DNA of 64,000 nt from Amedibacillus dolichus DSM 3991 (GTDB taxonomy: Bacteria; Bacillota_I; Bacilli_A; Erysipelotrichales; Erysipelotrichaceae). The stretch lies in the NCBI RefSeq assembly GCF_000154285.1, contig NZ_DS483475.1, forward strand, positions 227,536 through 291,535, read 5' to 3'. Shown in pieces: positions 34,476 to 44,572 of this stretch. The translations under genes and the position numbers were made by a program. Positions within the stretch are counted from its first letter, which is position 1. Every line of letters begins with the position of its first letter. A model generated the notes under the pieces. It was not told the DNA's origin. It worked only from the letters and a program-made list of their open reading frames with translations, and did not search any database.

Positions 34476-35234
34476 TTATAAATCTTTAAAACTCAAGGAT
34501 ACCGGACAGTGATCACTGCCATAAATATCGGTATGAATTTGCGCTTCCTCAATACGCTCCTTCGCATCTTCACTTACTAAAAAATAATCAATTCGCCAAC
34601 CGGCATTTTTCTCTCGGGCAGAAAAACGATAGCTCCACCAAGAATATACATTTTCTTTATCCGGATATAAGTAACGATAGCTATCTACAAATCCACTTGA
34701 TAATAAGGTCGTCATCTTTTCACGTTCCTCATCGGTAAAGCCGGCATTGCGGCGATTGGTTTTCGGATTTTTCAAGTCTATCTCTTGGTGGGCAACATTA
34801 AGATCACCGCAAACCACGACGCTCTTGCTTTCCTTTAAACGCTGTAAATAGGCACGAAAAGCATCTTCCCACTGCATACGATAATCTAGCCTTAACAATC
34901 CATCTTTGGAATTTGGCGTATATACACAAACCAAATAAAAGGTATCATATTCACAGGTAATTACCCTTCCTTCATGATCATGCTCATCAATTCCCAATCC
35001 ATAGCTTACCGAAAGCGGTTCTTTTTTAGAAAATACCATAACCCCGCTATATCCTTTTTTATCGGCACTGTTCATATATTGTACATAGCCATCTGTTTCT
35101 ATTTCCAACTGCCCGGGCTGCATTTTGGTTTCTTGAATACAAAAGATATCCGCATCAATCGCTTGAAAGAAATCCATAAATCCTTTTTTCATACAGGCAC
35201 GAATGCCATTTACATTCCATGATACCAGCTTCAT
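34476..35234 (-). CDS. exoA: Exodeoxyribonuclease III / AP endonuclease
   Basis: Base-excision repair enzyme that cuts at abasic sites; 252 residues. Motifs: SWNVNGIRA, IQETK, GDLNVAHQEIDL, and the C-terminal RIDYFLVS with YGSDHCPVSL. It belongs to the ExoA branch of the exonuclease III family. GGAGG precedes the start. Single gene between ruvA and obg. Confidence 0.97.
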   Translation of the reverse strand: MKLVSWNVNGIRACMKKGFMDFFQAIDADIFCIQETKMQPGQLEIETDGYVQYMNSADKKGYSGVMVFSKKEPLSVSYGLGIDEHDHEGRVITCEYDTFYLVCVYTPNSKDGLLRLDYRMQWEDAFRAYLQRLKESKSVVVCGDLNVAHQEIDLKNPKTNRRNAGFTDEEREKMTTLLSSGFVDSYRYLYPDKENVYSWWSYRFSAREKNAGWRIDYFLVSEDAKERIEEAQIHTDIYGSDHCPVSLSFKDL

Positions 35235-35322
35235 ACTACTACCTCCAAATATCTAGCTATATCATACGCAAAAAAAGCATAAAATACCAGTTAAATACAA
35301 CTTGAATTTCCTGTTGAACAAT

Positions 35323-35349
35323 AAAAAAGATTTCTACACGAGAAATCTT
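35323..35349 (-). terminator. Terminator after obg
   Basis: Minus strand AAGATTTC / GAAATCTT, 7-base loop, followed by six T; overlaps the obg stop. Confidence 0.9.
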
Positions 35350-36637
35350 AATCAATAAATTCAAATTCAATATCGCAGATACAAACGATATCGCCATCTT
35401 GACAGCCTGCATTTCGCAAGGCTTCATCAATGCCCATCTTACGCATCTTGCGTGCAAAGCGCATGAAATCCTCTTCATTATTCAGTTTGCTCATCTTAAA
35501 GGAACGCTCCAATTCCTCACCGACCAGCTCCCATTGCCCATTTCCGAGATTACGAACCTCAAAGGCAGGTGCTTCCGGTTCAAATTTATACAAGACACCC
35601 TCTGCTTGAGCATCGACTTCCTCATCATTGTAAAGTGGGAACTGTGGTGTTGTTTCCAATAAGTCAGCAGCACGATAAAGTACCGGCTCAAGTCCCTCTG
35701 CAATAATTGTCGTCGTTTCAAATACCTCAACATCAGGATAGACTTCCTTAAAACGCTTTAGATTTTCTTCCGCATGCTCAAGATCCATTTTATTTGCTAA
35801 AACGATCTGCGGACGCTCCATCAAACGATATTCGTAATTTGCAAGTTCTTCATTGATAATGCGGTAATCCTCCAATGGATCGCGACCATCATTAGCTCCC
35901 ATGTCTACAACATGAAGAATGACACGACAGCGTTCGATATGACGTAAAAATTGATGTCCCAAGCCTTTGCCTTGACTGGCACCTTCAATTAAGCCGGGCA
36001 AATCTGCCATAACAAAGCTACGCCCATCAGGCACCTGCACCATTCCAAGATTTGGTGCAATGGTCGTAAAATGGTATTCGGCAATTTCAGGACGCGCCTT
36101 GCTGACAACGGACAGCAGAGTTGATTTTCCAACCGATGGGAAACCGACAAGTCCGACATCTGCCAAAACCTTTAGTTCTACCTGTATATCGAATTCTTCT
36201 CCCGGAGCACCAAGCTCGCTATATTGCGGTGCCGTATTTTTACTTGATTTGAAATGGAAATTACCTCTTCCGCCTTTACCACCGCGTGCAATGATTTCTT
36301 TTTGCCCATGACGTGTCAAATCCGCAATCATACGACCGGTCTTGGCATCTTTTACAATCGTTCCTTGCGGAACCTTCACAATCATATCATTCCCACTGGC
36401 ACCATGCATCTTCTTCGTTTTTCCATTGCCGCCGTTTTCCGCAAGCACCTTCTTTTGATAACGTAAATCTAACAGTGTTGTTCTTCCTTCATCAACCATG
36501 AAAACAACATTTCCGCCATTGCCGCCATCACCACCGCTTGGTCCACCGTAGGCAACATATTTTTCACGACGAAATGCAACAATGCCATCGCCGCCTTTTC
36601 CTGCTTTTACATGTAGCTTTACACGATCTACAAACAT
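35348..36637 (-). CDS. obg: GTPase Obg/CgtA
   Basis: Essential GTPase in 50S assembly and stress signalling; 429 residues. The glycine-rich Obg fold (1-158), the G domain (GFPSVGKST, DLPGLIEGA, NKMD) and the C-terminal OCT domain (about 360-429) are complete. AGGAGG precedes ATG 36637. It follows rpmA after a terminator; in Bacillus rplU-prp-rpmA and obg are likewise neighbours (spo0B between them is absent here). Confidence 0.98.
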   Translation of the reverse strand: MFVDRVKLHVKAGKGGDGIVAFRREKYVAYGGPSGGDGGNGGNVVFMVDEGRTTLLDLRYQKKVLAENGGNGKTKKMHGASGNDMIVKVPQGTIVKDAKTGRMIADLTRHGQKEIIARGGKGGRGNFHFKSSKNTAPQYSELGAPGEEFDIQVELKVLADVGLVGFPSVGKSTLLSVVSKARPEIAEYHFTTIAPNLGMVQVPDGRSFVMADLPGLIEGASQGKGLGHQFLRHIERCRVILHVVDMGANDGRDPLEDYRIINEELANYEYRLMERPQIVLANKMDLEHAEENLKRFKEVYPDVEVFETTTIIAEGLEPVLYRAADLLETTPQFPLYNDEEVDAQAEGVLYKFEPEAPAFEVRNLGNGQWELVGEELERSFKMSKLNNEEDFMRFARKMRKMGIDEALRNAGCQDGDIVCICDIEFEFID

Positions 36638-36655
36638 TCTGCCACCTCCTATTCT

Positions 36656-36682
36656 AAAAATAAAATCCCCTGTCGGGGATTT
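36656..36682 (-). terminator. Terminator between rpmA and obg
   Basis: Minus strand AAATCCCC / GGGGATTT, 4-base loop, then TATTTTT. Confidence 0.85.
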
Positions 36683-36688
36683 ATGCTT

Positions 36689-36973
36689 CTACGCCTGAGG
36701 ATATACAGACACTTTCTTTTTGTCTTTACCTAAACGTTCGAATTTAACGACACCGTTTACCATTGCAAACAAGGTATCATCTCCACCTCTACCAACATTT
36801 GTTCCTGGGTGAATTTTTGTACCACGCTGACGATAAATGATAGAACCGGCATGGCAATACTGTCCATCAGCCAATTTTGCTCCTAGACGTTTAGATTCTG
36901 AATCACGACCGTTCTTCGTAGAACCTACACCTTTTTTAGACGCAAATAGCTGAATATCTAATACGAATTTCAT
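36689..36973 (-). CDS. rpmA: Ribosomal protein bL27 with Prp-cleavable N-terminus
   Basis: Large-subunit protein near the peptidyl-transferase centre; 94 residues. The mature part begins [21 protein letters not shown]. It is preceded by [10 protein letters not shown], the Firmicutes extension that the Prp protease must remove before the N-terminus can reach the active centre; the expected cut is after QLF. The protease gene lies immediately upstream. Confidence 0.98.
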   Translation of the reverse strand: MKFVLDIQLFASKKGVGSTKNGRDSESKRLGAKLADGQYCHAGSIIYRQRGTKIHPGTNVGRGGDDTLFAMVNGVVKFERLGKDKKKVSVYPQA

Positions 36974-36975
36974 AC

Positions 36976-37290
36976 TTACACCTCCTGCTCGCTGATTGTT
37001 ATATAATCCGGATATGCCTCGACCATGGTTTTCAGCTGAATCAGCATAGCCTCCAACAACATTTGAACCCCATGTCCTTCACATATCACTTGAATCCTTG
37101 TGTAACCTTCTTTTACTTCTAATTCACAAGCACCGCTTTGCATCAGATCCAAGGCATTCATCATTCCAACAACAATGCTGGACGCTCCTGCACATACAAG
37201 ATCCTGACCACTCGGTGCATAACCTGCATGATCTTTTACAACTAGCGTCTTGACAAGCTTCTTATCTCGCAAGACCTCTACTTTAATCAT
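36976..37290 (-). CDS. prp: Ribosomal-processing cysteine protease Prp
   Basis: Cleaves the N-terminal extension of bL27; 104 residues. Catalytic pair His and Cys lie in [18 protein letters not shown] (about residues 20-38). The rplU-prp-rpmA order is conserved in Firmicutes that carry the extended L27, which is seen here. Confidence 0.96.
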   Translation of the reverse strand: MIKVEVLRDKKLVKTLVVKDHAGYAPSGQDLVCAGASSIVVGMMNALDLMQSGACELEVKEGYTRIQVICEGHGVQMLLEAMLIQLKTMVEAYPDYITISEQEV

Positions 37291-37293
37291 ATA

Positions 37294-37605
37294 TTAAGCC
37301 TCGATTTTTTCGATTGTTAGCTTAGTATATGGCTGACGATGACCCTGCTTACGGTGTGAGCTACCTTTCTTCGCTTTGTATTTGTAAACGATGATTTTCT
37401 TAGCTTTTCCCTGCTTTTCAACCTTAGCGCTGACCTTTGCACCAGCTACATAAGGAGTACCGATCTTTGTAGTCTTGTCAGAATAAGCTACTACCTTGTC
37501 AAATACAACCGTTTCACCTTCATTTACATCTAACTTTTCTACGAAGATTACAGCACCTTCTTCTACACGGATCTGTTTTCCGCCTGTTTCGATAATTGCG
37601 TACAT
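37294..37605 (-). CDS. rplU: Ribosomal protein bL21
   Basis: Large-subunit protein, 103 residues, starting [17 protein letters not shown] and ending in the [17 protein letters not shown] block. ATG 37605 has AGAAGGAGG before it; the 46 upstream codons are leader RNA, not protein. First gene of the rplU-prp-rpmA operon. Confidence 0.98.
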   Translation of the reverse strand: MYAIIETGGKQIRVEEGAVIFVEKLDVNEGETVVFDKVVAYSDKTTKIGTPYVAGAKVSAKVEKQGKAKKIIVYKYKAKKGSSHRKQGHRQPYTKLTIEKIEA

Positions 37606-37735
37606 AATCGCACCTCCTTCTATACATTTAAGACTCGCCATCAAAGGTGATGAGAACCTCATACTTATACCTTTTTTGAGCGGTTGTAAATCCAAGAGGA
37701 CATACAACGTAGTTAGTTTATCATAAAATAGTCGT
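37606..37735 (-). ncRNA. Probable ribosomal protein L21 leader
   Basis: The 5' region of rplU folds into stable elements on the minus strand: GTTGTA / TACAAC with an inner TCC/GGA, and ATGAG / CTCAT closed outside by GGT/ACC, followed by GATGGCGAGTC before the ribosome site. Firmicutes rplU genes often carry an autoregulatory L21 leader with such a tail. A weak promoter (TTGCTA, 17, TAAACT) lies just upstream. A covariance-model match would decide. Confidence 0.5.
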
Positions 37736-37812
37736 ATTAGCAAATATTTTTTGATTTTTCTATAACGCTTTTCTATTCCCTGTTCGATAACCGAACTGAA
37801 TTTCGAATGGCT

Positions 37813-40800
37813 TTAAGCTTCCTCGTCCTCAATCGGTGTCATTTTCTTAACAAGGCATGAGTTTTCCTTATCAATCACACCCTCAATATAAAAGTATTTC
37901 CCTCGAACAAGCTTTTCATGATATATCTCATAAATATTCGGCATGCAAACCAAATCAATTTTGCTCGTTTCATCAGCAGAAACAGCAAATGCCATCAACG
38001 CTCCGTTTTTGGTACGATGCTGCTTTACCCTTTCAATCATACAAAGGAAACGGACATACCCACGCTGAGCCTTTAATGCGATTAGTGGTGCCAGCTGCGC
38101 ATTCATTCGCTTACGTAAAAGCTCGATTGGGTGTGAGGATAAATAAAATCCCAAGCACTCCTTTTCTTTTTCTACTAACATGGAACGATGCTCCTTGACA
38201 CTGATAATTGCCGGCTTGCTGACAAGCTCAAAGGCAAACAAAATCTGATCCGCATCTTCGATCTTCACAAGCTCTCCATAACGCAAGGCATCTTCTAAGG
38301 TAGCTATCATACTGCTGCGATTGATATTAAACTCATCTAAAGCACCGGCATAAATCAAAATTTCCATCGTTTTCTTGCCAATATGAATAGCGCTCATACG
38401 AGCAACAAAATCGAAATAATCACGAAATTTTCCATGACTGTTTCGTTCCTTTAAAATCTGCGAACAAACAGCATTACCGATTCCCTTGATACCATTCAAA
38501 GGAAAGCGTAAAGATCGCTTTTCTATCCGATAGCCGTTACCGGAAAAATTAACACTTGGTAACAAAATCGAAATTCCCCGTTTTTTTGCTTCGAAGATAT
38601 ATTCGCTCGTCTTACTTTCTGAACCAATCATACTATTTAACAGACTAACAAAGAAGTATAAGGGTGCATTGGCTTTTAAATAAGCCATCTGATAGGCAAT
38701 CATTCCATAGGCAACCGAATGGGAGCGATTAAAGCCATAATTGGCAAACTTCATAATTAACTCATAAACATGAATCGCTAGCTGCTCTTCAAAGCCCTTT
38801 TGCTTAGCCCCTTGAATAAAATCATTTTTTAGCCTTGCCAACTCTTCCCCTTTTTTCTTACTGATCGCCTTACGCAGATTATCTGCTTTCCCCAAGGAAA
38901 AACCTGCCATAACCTGAGCCACCTGCATGATTTGTTCCTGATAAATCATAATACCATACGTATTTTCTAAGATCGGCTTTAATAATGGGTGAATATAATC
39001 TACCTTTTGCGGATTGGCACGACGTTCTAAATATTCCGGAATATTCTCCATCGGACCCGGTCGAAACAATGCCACCGTAGCAACGATATCCTCGAAACAG
39101 GTCGGCTTCATTTTACGCAAAAGATTTTTCATTCCTTCACTTTCCAACTGAAAAACTCCAACGGTATCAACCGCCTGAATAAGCGCAAACGTCTTTTTAT
39201 CATTTAATGGAATATGCATAATATCCAGCTTATTTTCATGATCCCGATTGATAAGGTTTACCACCTCATCAATAATCGTAAGGTTTCTAAGCCCTAAAAA
39301 ATCCATTTTAATTAAACCAAGTTCCTCCATATAATCCATTGTAAACTGCGTTGCGCTAATACCGGCATCGACATCAATCAAAGGACATACTGAGGAAATC
39401 GCATCGTTGCTTAAAACGATCCCCGCCGCATGCAAGGACGCATGACGTGGCAAGCCCTCCAATTGCTTACTAATAGCAAAAAGCTTACGATACAACTGGG
39501 AGGAATTGATTTTCTGTTTAAAACGAGCACTGTTTTCATAAGTATAATCCAAGGTTACCTTCGGCATACTGGGAACCATTTTACACAAGCTGTCAATTTC
39601 ACGCAAAGAAATATTCATTGCTCGTCCTACATCACGAAGTACCTGTTTGGCTGCTAAGGTATTAAAGGTAATGATATGTGATGCACGATGACTACCATAC
39701 AAACCTTTTACATATTCAATTACTTCATCTCTGCGATTATCCGGAAAATCTGTATCTATATCCGGCATAGATACTCGTTCCGGATTCAAAAAGCGCTCAA
39801 ACAGCAAATTGTATTGTAGCGGATCAACATGGGTAATGCCAAGACAATAGGAAACAAGTGAGCCCGCAGCACTCCCTCGTCCCGGCCCGATATAAATATT
39901 TTGCGATTTTGCAAAGCGAATAAAGTCCCAAACGATCAAAAAATAATCGGCATAATGCATATTGATGATAACGTCTAATTCATATTCCAAGCGTTGCTGA
40001 TACACCTTTGGGATTGCTTGAAAATGCATACGCTTAGCAAGTCCCTTATGGCATAAATTACGTAAAAATTCTTCACTGGATACCCCATACTTATTTTTGA
40101 ATTTAGGAAGAATTGCCTGTGGAAACTGCATTTTTACATTGCATTTTGCAGCAATTTCCTCACTTGCAAGCAAATCCTCCTCATCGTATAATTGCGCCAT
40201 TTCCGCTTGGGAGCGATAATATCGCTTGGGAGAAAAATTCAACATGCGATCATCTACACTTACCTGCTGATGAATAGCACATAAGGTTTTGTAGCTTTCC
40301 TCTTCCGCTTCATCTTGAAAATAAATCCGTGATAATGCTACTGTTCGAATCTTCATTTCTTTACATAATGATTTCAGTCGCGGATTTTTACTTTTCAGCA
40401 AACCCGAATCATTACGGGCAATCGACACATAAAAATCCGTAAAGCTTTGTGTGCATAGCTGCAGAAGCTTAGATAATAAACCGATTTCCTCTTTCACTAA
40501 ATATGTTTCCATGATGTTTTGATCACCGTTCGTCAAAACAACACAATCCTTTGTATAAAGACAAAGCTCCTCAAAGCTTACCTGTTTTGCATGCTCACCG
40601 GTATTTAAAAGCGTAGACAGCTTCATTAAATCTACATAACCTTGATCATTTTTTGCTAATAAAATAAAGCCCAGACTGTCATTATCATACGCAGCTTCGA
40701 CTTCCATTCCAAAAATTGGCTTAATATTTTCTTTTATGCAAGCATGATAAAAAGCCATGGCTCCATGCATTACGTTTTTATCTGTCAAAGCAACGCTTTG

Positions 40801-40896
40801 ATAACCATGTTGTTTGGTACAAGCTATAATTTTTGGAATTGTCAAAGTGCTTTGTAATAGGGTATAAGCACTTCGAACATGCAAATGAACACTCAT
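37813..40896 (-). CDS. dnaE: DNA polymerase III subunit alpha, DnaE type
   Basis: C-family replicative polymerase, 1027 residues. The N-terminal PHP domain starts HLHVRSAYTLL, where the usual HxH is HVR, so its metal site is degenerate. The polymerase core has PDIDTDFPDNRRDEV with the catalytic aspartates, GPGRGSAAGSL, and a C-terminal OB fold (about 935-1010). It is a little shorter than B. subtilis DnaE (1115). The second Firmicutes polymerase, PolC, is not in the window. GAGGTG precedes ATG 40896. The nrnA gene nearby fits Bacillus context. Confidence 0.95.
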   Translation of the reverse strand: MSVHLHVRSAYTLLQSTLTIPKIIACTKQHGYQSVALTDKNVMHGAMAFYHACIKENIKPIFGMEVEAAYDNDSLGFILLAKNDQGYVDLMKLSTLLNTGEHAKQVSFEELCLYTKDCVVLTNGDQNIMETYLVKEEIGLLSKLLQLCTQSFTDFYVSIARNDSGLLKSKNPRLKSLCKEMKIRTVALSRIYFQDEAEEESYKTLCAIHQQVSVDDRMLNFSPKRYYRSQAEMAQLYDEEDLLASEEIAAKCNVKMQFPQAILPKFKNKYGVSSEEFLRNLCHKGLAKRMHFQAIPKVYQQRLEYELDVIINMHYADYFLIVWDFIRFAKSQNIYIGPGRGSAAGSLVSYCLGITHVDPLQYNLLFERFLNPERVSMPDIDTDFPDNRRDEVIEYVKGLYGSHRASHIITFNTLAAKQVLRDVGRAMNISLREIDSLCKMVPSMPKVTLDYTYENSARFKQKINSSQLYRKLFAISKQLEGLPRHASLHAAGIVLSNDAISSVCPLIDVDAGISATQFTMDYMEELGLIKMDFLGLRNLTIIDEVVNLINRDHENKLDIMHIPLNDKKTFALIQAVDTVGVFQLESEGMKNLLRKMKPTCFEDIVATVALFRPGPMENIPEYLERRANPQKVDYIHPLLKPILENTYGIMIYQEQIMQVAQVMAGFSLGKADNLRKAISKKKGEELARLKNDFIQGAKQKGFEEQLAIHVYELIMKFANYGFNRSHSVAYGMIAYQMAYLKANAPLYFFVSLLNSMIGSESKTSEYIFEAKKRGISILLPSVNFSGNGYRIEKRSLRFPLNGIKGIGNAVCSQILKERNSHGKFRDYFDFVARMSAIHIGKKTMEILIYAGALDEFNINRSSMIATLEDALRYGELVKIEDADQILFAFELVSKPAIISVKEHRSMLVEKEKECLGFYLSSHPIELLRKRMNAQLAPLIALKAQRGYVRFLCMIERVKQHRTKNGALMAFAVSADETSKIDLVCMPNIYEIYHEKLVRGKYFYIEGVIDKENSCLVKKMTPIEDEEA

Positions 40897-41084
40897 CGCT
40901 TCACCTCGCTCTTATTTTACCATAAACTTCATAAGGCATAAAGAAAAGCGTGTAGGAAACCTAAAATTACCAACGTTTCATATTTCTTTCAAATTTCTCT
41001 ATATAAACTTTTTTTAATTCCTCTGAGGATATATTATTATACCAACAAACGATTACTATAACTGAAAAAACTAAAACTATTTCT

Positions 41085-41122
41085 TAAAAAAAGAGCAACC
41101 TGCTAAATGCAAATTACTCTTT
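41085..41122 (-). terminator. Terminator after nrnA
   Basis: Minus strand AAAGAGTAA / TTGCTCTTT (one G-T pair) followed by seven T. Confidence 0.8.
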
Positions 41123-41132
41123 ATAGTCTTGA

Positions 41133-42080
41133 TTAACCGATACGCTCACAAAGCTCTTGTATGAGATTTTTAATATCTTCATCGTGTAAGCCTTTGACAC
41201 CGCAAGCAAAGCGATGCCCTCCTCCATGATAGCGTTCCGCAATATCATTGATTTGTATATTCTTAGAGCGCAAGCTGCCATTGTAAATGCGATTACCCTC
41301 ATCATCTATTTCCTTTTGGGTAAAGATTGCCCACGCTTTAAATTCATCAACACCACCAAGCACAAACACCTTATCCTTTGCTTCATTGAAGTTTAAACCA
41401 AAGCGTTCATAATCTTCTTGATTGATGATCATATACGCAAAGCCTTCCTCCAAAAAGGTAGCATTGGAGCGAATATAGTTTTCAAAACGAAATAATCGCA
41501 AGGAAGTTGAAAAATTATCCGCATTGGCTTTCGCAACATCGACACCGAAACCGACAAGATAAGCAGCTACCTCCAAAGTTCTAGGAGCTGTTGTAGGAAT
41601 CGAAAAGCGAAGAGTATCTGCAATTAAACCGCTGTATAAATACTGTGCGCACATTGCAGATAAGCTTTTTTCTTCCTTCATCATCAAATAGCCTAAAATC
41701 TCACAGGTAGCGCCAAACATATCGGCAACGATTGCTTCTTGTCCAAAATTTTCTGCGTTGATATGATGATCGACACGAAGTATGTGCTTTGCGGATAAAA
41801 AGCGCTGATCATCTACACGCTCACTTGTAGAAGTATCTAAAACGATCGCCAAGCTGTTTAGAAGCGTTACATCATCGCAATAATCACTGCCTGGAAAAGC
41901 ATCTGATTTTGTGCTTCTTTCTTCACCTAACGCATACACCTGCTTATTAGGATAATGATCTACAATCCATTGTTTCAAGCCGAATTGAGAGCCTAAAGCA
42001 TCTGCATCGGGAGAAACATGGCGGAATAAGGTAATCGTATCAAATTCCTCAATCCGTTGAAATAACAATTTTGTATCCAT
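41133..42080 (-). CDS. nrnA: DHH-family nanoRNase / pAp phosphatase NrnA
   Basis: Degrades short oligoribonucleotides and 3'-phosphoadenosine 5'-phosphate; 315 residues. DHH motifs SPDADALGSQ, RVDHHINAENFG and the DHHA1 motif GGGHRFACGV are present. ATG 42080 is chosen; the TTG 15 bases upstream overlaps the ackA stop. No strong ribosome site is seen, so translation may be coupled to ackA, four bases upstream. Confidence 0.92.
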   Translation of the reverse strand: MDTKLLFQRIEEFDTITLFRHVSPDADALGSQFGLKQWIVDHYPNKQVYALGEERSTKSDAFPGSDYCDDVTLLNSLAIVLDTSTSERVDDQRFLSAKHILRVDHHINAENFGQEAIVADMFGATCEILGYLMMKEEKSLSAMCAQYLYSGLIADTLRFSIPTTAPRTLEVAAYLVGFGVDVAKANADNFSTSLRLFRFENYIRSNATFLEEGFAYMIINQEDYERFGLNFNEAKDKVFVLGGVDEFKAWAIFTQKEIDDEGNRIYNGSLRSKNIQINDIAERYHGGGHRFACGVKGLHDEDIKNLIQELCERIG

Positions 42081-42084
42081 GCTG

Positions 42085-43281
42085 CTAAGCTTCAATCAAA
42101 CGATATGTATCACGCGCAATCATCAATTCTTCATTTGTTGGCAACAACCATACCTGTACCTTACTTTCCGGTTTGCTCAACAGAACCTCTTTGCCGCGAG
42201 ACTTGGCATTTAATTCCTCGTCAATCACAACTCCAAAAGCTGCCTTTAAACGATTGCATACAAGCTTACGAATGTTTGTATCATTTTCTCCGATACCACC
42301 GGTAAAGGCAATCGCATCAGCTCCGCCCATCTGCGCATAGTAACCACCAACAACATTGATTACACGATTTACATACATTTCCGTTGTTAGAACAGCATCA
42401 TCATTTCCTGCCATGTATCCATCTTCAATATCACGTGCATCACTGGAAATTCCACTGACACCCAACATACCGGACTGCTTATTCATCACATTGTCCATTT
42501 CATCGGGAGTCATTCCGGTTTTCTTCATCAAATAGGTAACGATTGCAGGATCAATATCACCACAGCGAGTTCCCATCATTACACCGGCAAGTGGTGTAAA
42601 GCCCATAGAGGTATTGATGGATTTTCCACCATCTACGGCAGTGATACTTGCCCCATTGCCTAAATGGCAGGTAATGATTTTGGTATCCTTGATATCCTTT
42701 CCCATAACCTCCGCACAACGCTGTGAAACATACATGTGTGAAGTACCGTGGAAGCCATAACGACGAACTTTATATTCATCATAATACTTTCTAGGCAACG
42801 CATACATATAAGATTCTCTAGGCATTGTAGAATGGAATGCAGTATCAAATACAAAGACATGCTTGCAATTCGGTAAATTTTCCTTAAATGCATTATAACC
42901 AATCAATCCGGCAGGGTTATGTAATGGTGCCAAATCATTTAATGAAGAAAATTTTTCTACCACTTCATCATTTACCGCTACAGATTCCGTAAAGATTTCT
43001 CCACCATGCACCGCACGATGTCCTGCACCTGTAATTTCATCTAAAGAATTTACAATTTTATGCTCAACAAGTGCTTCCAACAATAAAGCAACCGCTTTGG
43101 TATGATCCAAAATAGGAAGAACCTTTTTCACCTTCTCGCCGTTTACCTTAATGGTAAAAATTGCGTCCTCAAAACCAATTTTTTCAATGATGCCACTTGT
43201 CAATACTTCTTCCGTTGGCATCTCGAATAGCTGAAACTTCAATGATGAACTTCCGGCATTAACTGAAATAATTTTACTCAT
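42085..43281 (-). CDS. ackA: Acetate kinase
   Basis: Converts acetyl phosphate and ADP to acetate and ATP, the energy step of acetate fermentation; 398 residues. Signatures VNAGSSSLKFQLF at the N-terminus and the central YGFHGTSHMYV and ITCHLGNGASI blocks are intact. It lies 12 bases after ylxM and before nrnA. No pta gene is in the window. Confidence 0.98.
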   Translation of the reverse strand: MSKIISVNAGSSSLKFQLFEMPTEEVLTSGIIEKIGFEDAIFTIKVNGEKVKKVLPILDHTKAVALLLEALVEHKIVNSLDEITGAGHRAVHGGEIFTESVAVNDEVVEKFSSLNDLAPLHNPAGLIGYNAFKENLPNCKHVFVFDTAFHSTMPRESYMYALPRKYYDEYKVRRYGFHGTSHMYVSQRCAEVMGKDIKDTKIITCHLGNGASITAVDGGKSINTSMGFTPLAGVMMGTRCGDIDPAIVTYLMKKTGMTPDEMDNVMNKQSGMLGVSGISSDARDIEDGYMAGNDDAVLTTEMYVNRVINVVGGYYAQMGGADAIAFTGGIGENDTNIRKLVCNRLKAAFGVVIDEELNAKSRGKEVLLSKPESKVQVWLLPTNEELMIARDTYRLIEA

Positions 43282-43293
43282 AATATCCTCCTG

Positions 43294-43608
43294 TTATTCC
43301 ATTTGTTCTAATTGCTCAACCAAACAAATAACCTCTTGGTTGCTCACCGCTTTTATTTTATCATAAATCTGCTTTCTTTTCTCGAGATTTACAACAAGTT
43401 GCAGCTTTTTTTCATAATTCTCCAAAAATGCTGTGCTGCGCTTGATATGATCATTTACTGCTGCTCGACTGATTCCCAACTGCTCACTGATTTCCGAAAG
43501 GGAAAAATCCTCTTTGAAATGCAGATCCATAACATGCTGCTGCTTTGGTGTTAATAAGGGCTCATAAAGATCCAGCAATAAATTGATGCGTTGCGTTTCA
43601 TCAATCAT
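43294..43608 (-). CDS. ylxM: YlxM/p13-family helix-turn-helix protein
   Basis: A 104-residue UPF0122 protein with a sigma-region-4-like helix-turn-helix (LSEISEQLGISRAAVNDHIKR, quoted in two overlapping parts in the family) thought to act in the signal recognition particle pathway. ATG 43608 overlaps the ftsY end by eight bases; the 16 upstream codons are inside ftsY. In Bacillus ylxM is followed by ffh; here ackA follows instead. Confidence 0.9.
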   Translation of the reverse strand: MIDETQRINLLLDLYEPLLTPKQQHVMDLHFKEDFSLSEISEQLGISRAAVNDHIKRSTAFLENYEKKLQLVVNLEKRKQIYDKIKAVSNQEVICLVEQLEQME

Positions 43609-44572
43609 GCTGCACCAAACCTTCGCACAAGCCATACAAGTAGGAATCAATATCAAACGGACGTAAGTCCTCTAAGGTTTCTCCCAACCCGATATATTTT
43701 ACCGGCAAACCTAGCAAATCACGAATCGCAATCACGATACCACCCTTTGCAGTACCATCTAGTTTCGTTAAGATAATGCCGGTAACGTTCGTTGTTTCAG
43801 TGAAAATCTTAGCCTGTGAGATACCGTTTTGTCCGGTTGTCGCATCAAGTACCAACCATACCTCATGTGGTGCACCTTCAATTTCACGTTCCACGACACG
43901 TCGCATCTTACTAAGCTCATTCATTAGATTGGTCTTATTTTGTAAACGTCCTGCCGTATCGCAAATCAAGTAATCCGCATGATGCTCCTTTGCGAAGCGT
44001 GCAGCGTCTACGATAACAGCACTTGGATCTCCGTTTTCTCTTCCTTTGATACAATCAACACCTAAGCGATCAGCCCAAGTAGCTAATTGATCGACCGCTC
44101 CTGCACGAAAGGTATCGGCAGCCGCAAGCACCACTTTTTTTCCTTCATCTAGAAATGACTTGGTAAGCTTTGCTGTAGTCGTTGTTTTTCCGCTTCCGTT
44201 TACCCCCACCATATAGATAACGGTAACTCCCTGTTCATTGATATGCATAGCTTCATCTTCATACGAAACATACATATCACGTAGTACCTCTACCAAGCAT
44301 TCACTGATTTCATCAAAGCTGGAAAGCTTGCGATCCAAAGCCCGATTTTCTACTTCGTCAACGACCTTTTGAGCTGTCTTGATTCCTAAGTCAGCCTCTA
44401 ATAAGGCGACCATCAATTCCTCTAAAAACTCTTCATCAATCCCACGAAAGCCAAGGGATAAACGACGGATACGCTCGGAAAAAGAACGCTTTGATTTATC
44501 CAAGCCACTGAGATAACGATCGCTATCACTTTTTTGTTGAAATGATTTTTTTAGCTTTGAAAAAATACCCAT
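43601..44572 (-). CDS. ftsY: Signal recognition particle receptor FtsY
   Basis: SRP receptor GTPase for co-translational membrane targeting; 323 residues. NG domain motifs: GVNGSGKTTTTAKL, DTAGR, TKLDGTAKGG and GLGE. It has only a short basic N-terminus rather than the acidic A domain of E. coli. Its ATG overlaps the smc stop by one base. Confidence 0.97.
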   Translation of the reverse strand: MGIFSKLKKSFQQKSDSDRYLSGLDKSKRSFSERIRRLSLGFRGIDEEFLEELMVALLEADLGIKTAQKVVDEVENRALDRKLSSFDEISECLVEVLRDMYVSYEDEAMHINEQGVTVIYMVGVNGSGKTTTTAKLTKSFLDEGKKVVLAAADTFRAGAVDQLATWADRLGVDCIKGRENGDPSAVIVDAARFAKEHHADYLICDTAGRLQNKTNLMNELSKMRRVVEREIEGAPHEVWLVLDATTGQNGISQAKIFTETTNVTGIILTKLDGTAKGGIVIAIRDLLGLPVKYIGLGETLEDLRPFDIDSYLYGLCEGLVQHD

